From JAIQFL01 sp035501495 (GTDB taxonomy: Bacteria; Acidobacteriota; Terriglobia; Bryobacterales; Bryobacteraceae), in the NCBI GenBank assembly GCA_035501495.1, contig DATJWB010000121.1, positions 1 through 64,000 on the forward strand: 64,000 nt of DNA, written 5' to 3'. Position 1 is the first letter of the stretch. Every line of letters starts with the position of its first letter. Below are positions 26,520 through 35,470 of the stretch, one piece after another. The notes below the pieces were generated by a model. It saw only the letters and a list, made by a program, of their open reading frames with translations. It had not been told where the DNA came from and ran no database searches. The translations under genes were made by a program, and so were the position numbers.

Positions 26520-28673
26520 GTGTCTAAACAACTAATTATTCATACTGGCTTTTTAGCAGGGATTATTTTACTGACAGGTTGGGCCGCCCCGGCATGGGCG
26601 CAACTGACTGCAGGTGGCGTGGAGGTGCCTCCGAATTACAATACTTTTCAACCGCCTTCGGTAGGGGGATCATACGTAGACCCGGTCTTCGGTTCTACGA
26701 TCAAGCGGATCTCCAACGCTTTGGCCACGTCGAACGCCGACGCCGGCGGAATGTTGACGTGGATTGAAGACGAATACTCGACCATGTCGCCGTTCAACAG
26801 CGACAACTCCAAGATTCTCCTGGTGCACCAAAGTTACTTCGGCCTTTATGACGGGTCGGGCTTCTATATTCGCGATCTCCCGCTGGAGATCAGTGCTTCG
26901 AGCGAACCGAGGTGGTCGCGGGCGGACAACCACACGGTCTACTACTTGCATGGCAATCAATTAAAGTCATACGATCTTAACTCGGGCGCGATCACCATCG
27001 TGCACACCTTCAGTGAATACTCCGCCATCAGCGGCATGGGCGAGTCCGACATCTCTTATGATGGAGATCATTTTGTCTTCGCCGGCGACAGCCGCTACGT
27101 TTTCACGTACCAGATCAGTACCGGCACAAAGTCGGCGGCCCTCGACGCCGGCGAACACGGCTTCGACAGCGTATACATCACTCCCAGAAACAACGTGATT
27201 GTGGCGTGGGAGCAGAGCGGCACGGTCCGTTATACGGGGCAGGAGTTGTTCGACAGCAACATGAACTTCCTGCGGCAGGTGGGGCGCGCCGACGGCCACA
27301 AGGATGTCACCTTGGACACTAACGGCGATGAAGTTCTGGTCTGGACGAACTCCAACGACCCCCAGCCGATCTGCAACAACGGTATCGTCAAGATCCGGCT
27401 GGCGGACGGAACACAGACCTGCCTCGCGACATTCGACTGGAGCCTGGCGGTTCACATCTCCGCCCCGGACAACAGCGGATTCGTTTACGTGGAAACCTAC
27501 GCTCCGGCCAATCCCAGCACGACCAGCGGCTGGGTAGCGTACACCAACGAGCTGCTGCAGATCAAGCTCGATGGCTCACAGGTGCTCCGTCTGGCGCATC
27601 ATCGAAGCCGCCCCTATCAAAGCAACACTTACAACTGGCAGCCAAAGATGTCCGCGAGCCGCGACGGAAGCCGTGTGGTGTACAGCAGCGACTACGATCT
27701 GCAGATGATCGACAGCTACACGACCCAGTACAGCGACGCGTACTTGCTGGTGGTCGGCAGCGGCTCCACTTCAACGTCTCCAGTCCCTCAGGCGCCAACT
27801 CCAACTCCGGCTCCTGCCCCCACGCCTGCTCCTACCACCACGGTGGTCCGATACGAGCAGAACAATCCGGCGGTCCAGACGACGGGGACGTGGTACCCGA
27901 ATAGCGGGGCCTTTAACAGCGGCGGATCCGCGATCCTGGCGATGGACCCGAGCACCACAGCGACATTCACCTTCACGGGCACCGGCGTCAACTGGATCGG
28001 CTATCGCGACCAGTGGTCGGGCATCGCTCAAGTTTACGTGGATGGGGTGTTGAAGGGAACGGTGGACACGTATTCCCCAACGGAGCTTGCCCAGACCGTG
28101 GTTTATTCGGTGAACAATCTCGCCAACACTACTCACACCTTCAAAATCGCGGTGACGGGGACGATGGACTCGGCTTCCGCGGGCGAATGGGTGTGGGTAG
28201 ATGCCTTCGATGTGACGGTCCAATCGACTACCGCCGGCGCCACGACGTCGCAGGCTCCCAGCTCAACCAGCAGCGCGACGACAGCCACACCCACACGAAT
28301 CGAGCAAAATGCCTCCGCGGTAGCGTTGACGGGAGGCAACTGGTACACGAACAAGACCGCACCCTGCAGTGGGGGATCCTGCGTTCTTGCGATGGATACC
28401 AACGCCCGCGCGACCCTCACCTTCACGGGCAGCGGCGTGAAGTGGATCGGCTACCGGGACCAATGGTCAGGCATCGCCCGCGTCTATGTGGATGGAGTCC
28501 TGGTGGCAACCGTCGATACCTATGCGTCGCCGGCTCAAGGGCAAGCCGTCCTGTACACCGCGAGCGGACTGGTCAGCGGGGTCCACACTCTCGCGGTTGA
28601 GGTTGCCGGGTCGCACGATTCCGTGTCGGGAGGAAGCTGGGTCTGGGTAGACGCATTCGACGTCACCCCGTAG
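26520..28673 (+). CDS. Secreted beta-propeller protein with two C-terminal lectin-like modules
   Basis: 717 residues from a GTG at 26520 with AAGGAG five bases upstream. A signal peptide (HTGFLAGIILLTGWAAPAWA) is followed by a roughly 390-residue region with WD40/TolB-like propeller character (SNDNSKILLV-type and DGSRVVYSSDYDLQMIDS strands). A Pro/Thr/Ala linker (about 420-441) leads to two homologous beta-sandwich modules at about 442-568 and 592-717. Both contain WIGYRDQWSGIA, VYVDGVL and WVWVDAFDVT. They resemble carbohydrate-binding modules found after glycosidases and surface proteins in soil bacteria. Likely an extracellular glycan-binding protein; no catalytic motif is visible. Confidence 0.75.
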   Translation: MSKQLIIHTGFLAGIILLTGWAAPAWAQLTAGGVEVPPNYNTFQPPSVGGSYVDPVFGSTIKRISNALATSNADAGGMLTWIEDEYSTMSPFNSDNSKILLVHQSYFGLYDGSGFYIRDLPLEISASSEPRWSRADNHTVYYLHGNQLKSYDLNSGAITIVHTFSEYSAISGMGESDISYDGDHFVFAGDSRYVFTYQISTGTKSAALDAGEHGFDSVYITPRNNVIVAWEQSGTVRYTGQELFDSNMNFLRQVGRADGHKDVTLDTNGDEVLVWTNSNDPQPICNNGIVKIRLADGTQTCLATFDWSLAVHISAPDNSGFVYVETYAPANPSTTSGWVAYTNELLQIKLDGSQVLRLAHHRSRPYQSNTYNWQPKMSASRDGSRVVYSSDYDLQMIDSYTTQYSDAYLLVVGSGSTSTSPVPQAPTPTPAPAPTPAPTTTVVRYEQNNPAVQTTGTWYPNSGAFNSGGSAILAMDPSTTATFTFTGTGVNWIGYRDQWSGIAQVYVDGVLKGTVDTYSPTELAQTVVYSVNNLANTTHTFKIAVTGTMDSASAGEWVWVDAFDVTVQSTTAGATTSQAPSSTSSATTATPTRIEQNASAVALTGGNWYTNKTAPCSGGSCVLAMDTNARATLTFTGSGVKWIGYRDQWSGIARVYVDGVLVATVDTYASPAQGQAVLYTASGLVSGVHTLAVEVAGSHDSVSGGSWVWVDAFDVTP

Positions 28674-28829
28674 TCCACGCCGGCTGCTGCCGGAGTCCTG
28701 TTTCATACCGGGCAAGGATGACAGGGCTCCCGGCATCCCCGGGACTGCACAGCCAGGTGAACGTTCCGATACAGCCGCATCCGGGAACGCGAGCCTATAC
28801 TGGAAGAAAGGGCACTGATGGGAGGCTCT

Positions 28830-29273
28830 ATGGCGCATGCGGCTCACCTGCCGGAGGGTGTTCGCGAAACCATCCTGCTGGTGGAAGACCACTTGGCGCT
28901 TCTGAAAGTGATAAGGCAAATTCTCGAGGACGCCGATTTTTGCGTGATTCCGGCGAAGAGCGCGCGCGAGGCACTTCGGCTGGAGGCCCAACACCAGGGA
29001 GCTATCGATCTGTTGCTGAGCGACGTCAGGATGAGAGGAAAGTCCGGCCTGGAACTGGCGAAAAAGCTGAAAGAGCGGCGCCCGGACATGGGGGTTGTGC
29101 TGATGTCGGGGTATCCGGCGGGCGCCTCTACCGTCCATCGTTTAAGGTGGCACTACATTCAGAAACCCTTCGGACCGGCGGCCCTCGTGGAAAAAGTCAG
29201 AGGAGTTCTCCGGGAGGGACGCCCCAGCCATCCACCGATGGCAGCCGGATCTTCCTGGAGTTGGCCTGCCTAA
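28830..29273 (+). CDS. Stand-alone response-regulator receiver protein
   Basis: 147 residues from the ATG at 28830, with GGGAGG five bases upstream (an ATG at 28818 is the alternative). Complete receiver motifs: ILLVEDHLALL (acidic pair), LLLSDVRMRG (phospho-aspartate), VVLMSGYPAG (threonine/serine switch) and YIQKPFGPAAL (lysine). There is no output domain after about residue 125, only a short tail. It is a close paralogue of the receiver gene at 30664. The cognate kinase is not adjacent. Confidence 0.82.
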   Translation: MAHAAHLPEGVRETILLVEDHLALLKVIRQILEDADFCVIPAKSAREALRLEAQHQGAIDLLLSDVRMRGKSGLELAKKLKERRPDMGVVLMSGYPAGASTVHRLRWHYIQKPFGPAALVEKVRGVLREGRPSHPPMAAGSSWSWPA

Positions 29274-29395
29274 GTAATTGCCTAAGTACACCATCTCATC
29301 AGTTCAGCCGTTTCTCTGATTTGGGGCCGCGCGCGTCCGCAAGGCGCAGCGAAGCCGGCGCTCCTTGCGCACAGCCAGAGGCGGCGTCTGCCCCG

Positions 29396-30157
29396 TCAGA
29401 ACGGCAAGTGCGCGCTCGCCGAACGGACTTTCGCAGCGCCGGCGGACTTTGGGCCAATTCGGGGCAACGACACGGCTTCTTCCCCTTGTACGACGCTCAG
29501 CAGAGAGCTTCGTACCTTCAGAACGTCGGTGTGGTCGAGATAGTCAACAAAGCCGAGCCGCCGAAACTTGTTCATGAAGAAACTGACCCGCGAGCGGGTC
29601 GTGCCCACGATCTCCGCCAACATCTCCTGATTGATCTTGGGGATTACCGCCTCGGGTCTGTGCTCTTCATCGACCTTTCCCAACTGGATCAGCAAGCGTG
29701 CAAGGCGCTTCTCGCTGGTGTTAAAGAGCTGGTCCACAAGGTCCTCTTCCATCTTCAGATTCCGGGAGAGCAGATTGTGGAGAAGCAGTTCTGACACCGC
29801 GGGAACTTCCTGGATGAGGCGTTGGGCGCTCGATTTCTCTACCCGCACCGCGGTGCAATCGTTCATCGCCTTGGCAGTGGAGCTTCGCAAGGCCTGGCCC
29901 GACAGACATCCTTCGCCAAAAAAGTCTCCTACTCCGAGAATGGCTACAATCGCTTCCTTGCCCCAGGTCGATACCACCTTCAGAACAACGCTGCCTTCGA
30001 GAATATAGAACACAGCGTCGGCGGACGCGGCTTGCGAGAAGATGGTCTCACCCTTGGAATACTGGATGATCCTCCTCCCCACGCCGCTTTTCGCCAGACA
30101 CATGAGGGGATCCGACTGCGGGACACTGCTTTTGGTGGTGATCAGTTGAACTGGCAT
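29396..30157 (-). CDS. Crp/Fnr-family transcriptional regulator
   Basis: 253 residues from the ATG at 30157; the open frame to 30289 has other starts and no clear ribosome-binding site supports any. The cyclic-nucleotide-binding-like beta-roll (YSKGETIFSQAASADAVFYI, GEAxVAILGVGDFFGEGCLS) covers about residues 20-140. A dimerisation helix and a winged helix-turn-helix follow (INQEMLAEIVGTTRSRVSFF). The C-terminal ~40 residues are a serine/alanine-rich tail. No cysteine cluster for an Fnr-type iron-sulfur centre is present, and the effector is unknown. It is convergent with the receiver gene at 28830, separated by 122 bases with two copies of GCCTAAGTA. Confidence 0.85.
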   Translation of the reverse strand: MPVQLITTKSSVPQSDPLMCLAKSGVGRRIIQYSKGETIFSQAASADAVFYILEGSVVLKVVSTWGKEAIVAILGVGDFFGEGCLSGQALRSSTAKAMNDCTAVRVEKSSAQRLIQEVPAVSELLLHNLLSRNLKMEEDLVDQLFNTSEKRLARLLIQLGKVDEEHRPEAVIPKINQEMLAEIVGTTRSRVSFFMNKFRRLGFVDYLDHTDVLKVRSSLLSVVQGEEAVSLPRIGPKSAGAAKVRSASAHLPF

Positions 30158-30663
30158 CGCGGGTGGAGAGAATGCACGCAAGCAGCCAAGGCAGCCTCGG
30201 AGAGTCACAAGGAGAGGGGCGTTGGTGACGAGAAACCCATGGCTCATTTCAGGAGCCGGAAGCCCGTGCCAGCGGTCACGATGATGCATCCGCCTTGGTC
30301 GCGTTCGATACGAATCGGACGCCGGACGGTACCTGCGTCATCTCCCCACGGTCAGGAGGTTCCTGATAGAGAGAACTTGCGTGCCCGGTAGAGTTGGGCC
30401 CGAAAGCACCTTCGGCAATCCCAGATTTACACTCAACTCAGAGCGGGTCTTTCGAGCCAGCCGAACCAAAACTGCCCTCACGCCAAACTTTGCACTGCGC
30501 ATTTTGCACGACCCTGTCAGTCAACGGGAACCGTAAGAATCTTTACTGAAACACATAGCGCGGTACTGTCATCAAAGCACCGGGTTTGCGGTGAGCAATT
30601 GTATACATCCGGCATGCCGCCATTACACATATACTAGGAAGTAGCCACAGGGTCTAATCCAAT
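30158..30663. other. 506-base non-coding divergent region
   Basis: No convincing gene on either strand. It must hold the promoters of the Crp-type gene (minus) and of the receiver gene at 30664 (plus). TATACT at 30630-30635 is a good -10 candidate for the latter without a matching -35. An 8-bp palindrome TGTATACA lies at 30600-30607. I see no RNA gene or repeat. Confidence 0.5.
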
Positions 30664-31149
30664 ATGGCTTTGTCGTTCGAAACCATCCTCGTGGTGGAAG
30701 ATCATTCGGCGCTCCTCAGACTCGTCAAGCAGATTCTCGAAGACGCCGGGTTTACGGTAATTCCAGCCACCACCGCGAAACAAGCCCTTCGGCTCGAGGC
30801 CGAATATCCGGGAACCATCGATCTGCTGCTCAGCGACGTGAGGATGAGGGGGATGTCGGGCCCAACCCTGGCGCAACGACTTAAGGAGAAGCGTCCGCAG
30901 ATGCGCGTGATGCTCATGTCCGGCTATCCAGGCGGCGATTTGTTGGTCCTCGAGTACGGCTGGCATTACATCGAAAAGCCGTTCGTGCCCTCCGCCCTGG
31001 TGAGCAAGATCAAAGAGGTCTTGCGCGGCGAAGTGCAGGAGCAAGCCGCAGGCCGATCCAATGGGCGGAATCCCCGGCGGCGGCCGGTGTCGAGCGTAGC
31101 GCCGGATTTTCGTTCTTCGTTTTCCTCGGGAATGCGCCGCGGGGCCTGA
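30664..31149 (+). CDS. Stand-alone response-regulator receiver protein (paralogue)
   Basis: 161 residues. All receiver landmarks are present: ILVVEDHSALL, LLLSDVRMRGMSG, VMLMSGYPGG and YIEKPFVPSAL. Over residues 5-125 it is highly similar to the receiver at 28830, including ILEDAGFTVIPA and RLEAEYPGTIDLLLSDVRM. The receiver is followed by an arginine/serine-rich tail of about 35 residues instead of an output domain. The two genes flank the Crp-type regulator, so a duplication within this small regulatory island is likely. Function by protein-protein interaction or as a phosphorelay intermediate is inference. Confidence 0.82.
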   Translation: MALSFETILVVEDHSALLRLVKQILEDAGFTVIPATTAKQALRLEAEYPGTIDLLLSDVRMRGMSGPTLAQRLKEKRPQMRVMLMSGYPGGDLLVLEYGWHYIEKPFVPSALVSKIKEVLRGEVQEQAAGRSNGRNPRRRPVSSVAPDFRSSFSSGMRRGA

Positions 31150-31228
31150 GTTGCCGGGAGCCGTTTGCCTGGCGTAGATAGTCGCGCAGGGCGGTGTATA
31201 CTCGACAAGCAAGGAGCTCGACGCTTTC

Positions 31229-31852
31229 GTGAAGCAAACTGTGAAGGCAGGTCTACTCGTGATTGGCGCGCTGCACAGCGCGGTCGCCCAGGTTGACTTG
31301 TCGAAGCTGATCACAGGGAACCAGACCAGCCCGGAGATGATCGCCGCCATACATTACGGCGCCGAGGGCAAGCTGATCTGGATTTTCTATCACGCGCCTT
31401 CCGTGAGAGATCCGCAAACTCACCAGCCCCGCCACATTTTCAACGGGCCCGGCGCTCTCCAAGCCGATGGCACCATCTGGCGTTTGGGAGCGGATTACGC
31501 GACTGTCCTGCACTCCGACGCCGATCTGGACATCGGAGGACTGGCGGTGCCAAAGGGCGATTACACGCTCTACGTCGATCTCGACAAGGGCAATTGGAAG
31601 CTGATCGTCAACAAGCAGCTCACATTCACGAACGCGCGCGGCACGCGGCCGCAGTGGGGCATCGTGAACTCCAAGGGCGACACGACGGATGACCCCGCCA
31701 AGGAACTGGGCCGCACCGCCTTGACGATGGGAAAACCGGCAGCTCCGGTGGAAACGCTCAAGATCGCGCTTGTGCGCACTGACGAAACTCATGGCAAGCT
31801 GGAAATCGCGTGGGAGAACGTGGCGGCATCGGTCCCGTTTACCGTGAAATAA
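31229..31852 (+). CDS. DUF2911 domain protein, secreted
   Basis: 207 residues with a GTG start and AAGGAG upstream, and a short signal peptide (VKAGLLVIGALHSAVAQ). The DUF2911 signature is WRLGADYATVLHSDADLDIG followed by VPKGDYTLYVDLDKGNWKLI and the late KIALVRTDETHGKLEIAWE. The family is widespread in Acidobacteriota and Bacteroidota, exported and of unknown function. It probably forms a beta-sandwich. It stands alone, and a TATACT -10-like box lies at 31197-31202. Confidence 0.85.
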   Translation: MKQTVKAGLLVIGALHSAVAQVDLSKLITGNQTSPEMIAAIHYGAEGKLIWIFYHAPSVRDPQTHQPRHIFNGPGALQADGTIWRLGADYATVLHSDADLDIGGLAVPKGDYTLYVDLDKGNWKLIVNKQLTFTNARGTRPQWGIVNSKGDTTDDPAKELGRTALTMGKPAAPVETLKIALVRTDETHGKLEIAWENVAASVPFTVK

Positions 31853-32097
31853 TGTGGCTGTGGACCCATCAGTTGTCACTTTGGCGTCAGTCCATCCGCC
31901 CCTATCACCCTCATTGACTTGACTCAGCATCCCTCATGATCGTGATCGGGGGGGTAGCATCTTTATCCAGTCGGGGTGTGGAGCCGGGGTCGAACCGCTC
32001 GTCGCTCAACAGTGCGGTTAGCCCGCCGGTAAGGGAGATGAATGCACGGCGTGTAGTGAGGAGCCCGGTCCAGCGGACGTCGGCGAGCGTCTGGCGC

Positions 32098-34524
32098 TCA
32101 CTCAGCGCGCAAAGCATCCACGGGATCTACAGCGGCGGCGCGCTGCGCGGGAAGGAAGGTAGCGGCTAGTGCGGCGATTGCGAGGATTCCGGCCACAGGA
32201 GCCAGCGTCGCCGCATCCCAGGAGCGCACCCCGAACAGGAGCCCGCGCATAGCCTGCGCCGCGGCCACCGCGCCCGCAAGGCCGATCACGGTTCCCAGCA
32301 GCGCGAGCCGTGCTCCTTCCCGCAGAATCAGCCGCCTAACCGAACGCGGCTCGGCGCCGAGCGCCATGCGGATGCCGATTTCGCGGGAGCGCTGGCTGAC
32401 CGAATACGCAATCACCCCATAGAGCCCGATCAGGCCCATGACCAGCGCCATCATTGCGAATCCGCCAACAAACCATGCCAGCGAGCGGTGCAGATAGGCA
32501 GATTGCGAGTCGTTGAGGCGCTCCTTCATGGTGGCGCCGCGCATGGTCACGATGGCGGGGTCGATCTGACGGACAAGCGCGGCGAGCGCCGGCACCAGCG
32601 CTCCCTCGGATTCCGTCGTGCGCACCACCACCGTGAAGAAATCGTCCGGGCCTTGTTTGAACGGAGTGTAGAGCACCGGCGGGATAGGGGCATCCAGCGG
32701 CCCTTCGCGGATGTTCTCCACCACGCCTACGATCTCAAAACGAGGCCCGTCAAGCGAAACGTAAGCCAGTTGCCTGCCGAGCGGGTCTTCCCCCGGGAAA
32801 TGCTGCTTCACGAAGGCCTGATTGACGATCGCCACGTGCGGGTGGGACGGGTCGTCGGACTCCTGGAACTGCCGGCCGCGCTCGAGGCTCGCCCCGATGG
32901 TGGCGAAATAGTTGGTGCTGACGTAGCGGTGCGCGACGTCATAATGTTCGCCGTGCCACGGGTGGCCGAGCACGCGGATCCAGGCGGTATTGCCGTTGCC
33001 GCTCACTGGCGCACCGTTCTCCACCACCCCTGCGGAAGTGACGCCTGGCAGGCCTTGCGCGCGGCGGGTGACCAGTTCCGCCAGCGCCAGCGCCTGCGGG
33101 GCCTTTCCGTAGCCGGCGTCGGGTGCGGAGACGTCGATGGTGACGAGGTGGTCGGGGCGGATTCCGAGCGAGACGTGCAGCAACCGGTACAGGCTCTTGC
33201 CGAACAGACCCGCGCCCGACAGTAAGACCACAGCCATCGCCAGTTCCACTACCACCAGCTTCGAACCGAGCCTGCGCCAGGCGGTTCCCGAGGAGCCGCG
33301 GCTGGCCTCCGCAAGCCCGGTCCTCGATTCCGCAGACCAGATCCGCAGGCTTGGCGGAAAAGCCAGGAGCAGTGCTGCTCCCAGCGCTATGGCGCCGGTC
33401 GTGCCCAAAACCCGGCCGTTCAACCCGAGATCGCGCAGGAACGGCGTGCGCGCCATCATGGCTGGAGAAATCAGCCCCTGCAAGAGTTGTATCGCCCAAC
33501 GCGCGCAGGCCAAGCCAAGACCCCCGCCGGCGGCCGCCAGCACCACGGCCTCGGTCGCGAACTGACCGGTCAATCGCGCCGACGATGCGCCCAGCGCGGT
33601 GCGCACCGCGATCTCGCGTTTGCGGCCTTCCGAACGCAGAAGCACCAGCCCGGTGACGTTCACGGCGGCGATCAGCAGCAGGAGCCCCGCGCCGGCGAAC
33701 AGAGCCAGCAGGATACCGCGGACATCGCCCACGATCACGTCGGCCAGGGGCGCCAGCGCCGCGCCCTGCGAACGATTGCTATCGGGGTACTGACGCTCCA
33801 ACTCCTTCGCGATCGCCACCACATTGGCAAACGCAGCCTGGATCGCGACGCCGTCCTTCAGGCGGGCGACGCCGAAAATGCCATGACAGCTCCGGCGAAT
33901 GTCGCACGAGCCGGCCGGGTGAAAGCCGACATAGTATTCCGCGGCGCCGGTGGGGGCGAAATGGAATTCCCGCGGCAGCACTCCAATGATCATGGTCGGA
34001 TTGTCATCGAGGATCGCCACCTGGCCCAGCACATCGCGCTTTCCGCCGTAGCGCTGCTGCCACGCCGAATAGCTGATGAGGCCAACCCGCGCGGCTGATA
34101 CCAGGTCTTCGCCATCACGGAAATCGCGGCCCAGGATCGGATTGACCCCCAAAGTGTGAAAGAATCCATCGGAAACGCGCACGCCGCGCACCGGTTCACC
34201 GCCGGCCGGGGTGGTCAGCTTGAAGCCGTTGGCCTGATAAACGTCGAGCGAGCCGAAGACGGTATTGCGCTTCTTCCAGTCGAGGTAGTCGGGATAGGAG
34301 AGATTGCTTCTGGGGAACATCCCGTTGGTCTCGTATACGCCCACCAGGCGCGCCGGCTCGCGATAGGGTAGTGGTTTGATGAGCGCGGCGTCCACAAAAG
34401 CGAAAATGGCCAAGCTGGCGCACATCCCAAGGGCCAGCACCAGTATCGACGTGACGGTGAATCCCGGCGTGCTGCGGAGCTGGCGTAAAGCAAAGCGCAG
34501 ATCACGCCCCAGGCAGTCGAGCAT
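32098..34524 (-). CDS. ADOP-type duplicated orphan ABC permease (MacB/FtsX family)
   Basis: 808 residues. It opens with DLRFALRQLRSTPGFTVTSI, a hallmark of acidobacterial duplicated orphan permeases. TM1 follows (VLALGMCASLAIFAFVDAAL), then a MacB-type periplasmic domain. Next comes a first FtsX core (LLALFAGAGLLLLIAAVNVTG and REIAVRTALGASSARL), a second periplasmic domain, and a second FtsX core (FVGGFAMMALVMGLIGLYGV, REIGIRMALGAEPRSV). Relatives work without an adjacent ATPase, and none is encoded here. Proposed roles are MacB-like export or mechanotransmission; the substrate is unknown. The duplication is visible as the repeated RE.G.R.ALGA motif. Confidence 0.9.
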   Translation of the reverse strand: MLDCLGRDLRFALRQLRSTPGFTVTSILVLALGMCASLAIFAFVDAALIKPLPYREPARLVGVYETNGMFPRSNLSYPDYLDWKKRNTVFGSLDVYQANGFKLTTPAGGEPVRGVRVSDGFFHTLGVNPILGRDFRDGEDLVSAARVGLISYSAWQQRYGGKRDVLGQVAILDDNPTMIIGVLPREFHFAPTGAAEYYVGFHPAGSCDIRRSCHGIFGVARLKDGVAIQAAFANVVAIAKELERQYPDSNRSQGAALAPLADVIVGDVRGILLALFAGAGLLLLIAAVNVTGLVLLRSEGRKREIAVRTALGASSARLTGQFATEAVVLAAAGGGLGLACARWAIQLLQGLISPAMMARTPFLRDLGLNGRVLGTTGAIALGAALLLAFPPSLRIWSAESRTGLAEASRGSSGTAWRRLGSKLVVVELAMAVVLLSGAGLFGKSLYRLLHVSLGIRPDHLVTIDVSAPDAGYGKAPQALALAELVTRRAQGLPGVTSAGVVENGAPVSGNGNTAWIRVLGHPWHGEHYDVAHRYVSTNYFATIGASLERGRQFQESDDPSHPHVAIVNQAFVKQHFPGEDPLGRQLAYVSLDGPRFEIVGVVENIREGPLDAPIPPVLYTPFKQGPDDFFTVVVRTTESEGALVPALAALVRQIDPAIVTMRGATMKERLNDSQSAYLHRSLAWFVGGFAMMALVMGLIGLYGVIAYSVSQRSREIGIRMALGAEPRSVRRLILREGARLALLGTVIGLAGAVAAAQAMRGLLFGVRSWDAATLAPVAGILAIAALAATFLPAQRAAAVDPVDALRAE

Positions 34525-34786
34525 GGTTGTTGGACGGCCTCGCGCGGATTGGGATAGCGCAACCTGTGTCTTTGGCTGAGAGGCCGGAGTCCAACCCGCC
34601 CCGACTTGACGAACCGTGCACTGTCGGCACCAGAGCCAGGCCGGCGTAAGTGCCCGTGCAGGGGAGCGGCATGCCTGCGACGGAATCTGCTATGCTTCGA
34701 AATGCCGGCTGCTCAGCATGTCGGGTGCCTCATATGCCTGCGAGCAACTCGCACGCGGGGGCTGGCTTCGAGCCCGCCGCGGCGTT

Positions 34787-35470
34787 TTACGAAACCGATT
34801 CCGACGGCGCCTTGATGGACGGCAGGCGGATCAGCTTCCGCTGAATCGCATACTTGATCAATTCCGCCCGGTCATGCAGATCCAGCTTCCGCATCAGATT
34901 GGTCTTGTGGGCATCCACGGTTTTGACGCTCAGCACCAACTGAGCCGCAATGTCTTTGAGTGCCAGCCCATCCGCCAGCAGTTTCAGGACTTCGCGCTCA
35001 CGATCGCTCAAACGCTCGTAACCCGTTCCGGAACTCCTGACGCCCTTGACGTATTGCTTGACCACTTTTCTGAGGGCACGGGAGCTCATGTACTGGCCGC
35101 CCTTGTGCACGACATCAATCGCGTGAATCAGGTGTGAGCGGGGCGCATCTTTCAAGACGTATCCGGAAGCACCTGCCTTGAGGCAGCGGTCAATGACCTC
35201 CTCTTCCTCATACATCGTGAGGATGATCACTTTGACCTTGGAATTCGACTGCAGAATGCGACGGGTGGCGTCAAATCCGCTCAGGTCGGGCATCGCGATG
35301 TCCATGAGCACCACGTCCGGGTTCAATTGGCGCGCTTGCGCGACGGCCTGGCGCCCGTCCGAGGCCTCCCCGACGATGTCGATCGAAGGCTCGTCCCTGA
35401 GGATGGCCTTGATCCCCTCACGGAACAGGGTGTGATCGTCGCAGAGCAGAACTGTGATTCTCTGTTTCAC
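34787..35470 (-). CDS. NarL/FixJ-type response regulator
   Basis: 227 residues. Receiver domain (VLLCDDHTLFREGI, VVLMDIAMPDLSG with the phospho-aspartate, IILTMYEEEE, GYVLKDAPRS), then a LuxR-type helix-turn-helix at about 150-210 (LSDREREVLKLLADGLALKD, VKTVDAHKTNLMRKL). Its start overlaps the stop of the upstream histidine kinase gene as ATGA, so they are a cognate pair. It is the last gene of the long EPS transcription unit. It probably binds DNA as a phosphorylated dimer; control of the EPS operon itself is an attractive inference. Confidence 0.93.
   Translation of the reverse strand: MKQRITVLLCDDHTLFREGIKAILRDEPSIDIVGEASDGRQAVAQARQLNPDVVLMDIAMPDLSGFDATRRILQSNSKVKVIILTMYEEEEVIDRCLKAGASGYVLKDAPRSHLIHAIDVVHKGGQYMSSRALRKVVKQYVKGVRSSGTGYERLSDREREVLKLLADGLALKDIAAQLVLSVKTVDAHKTNLMRKLDLHDRAELIKYAIQRKLIRLPSIKAPSESVS

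Noticed and set aside
28680..28694. CCGGC-TGCT-GCCGG hairpin after the propeller gene
   Set aside because: A 5-bp stem with a poor T-run; too weak to call a terminator in G+C-rich DNA.
31911..32117. 68-codon minus-strand frame with TTRRAFISLTGG, like the start of an exported substrate-binding protein
   Set aside because: It stops after about 45 more residues without any family sequence and the next gene on that side is on the other strand; at most a remnant.
34739..34753. TGCGAG-CAA-CTCGCA hairpin beyond the NarL-type regulator
   Set aside because: Placed about 35 bases after the stop but with no T-run, so a terminator call is not supported.
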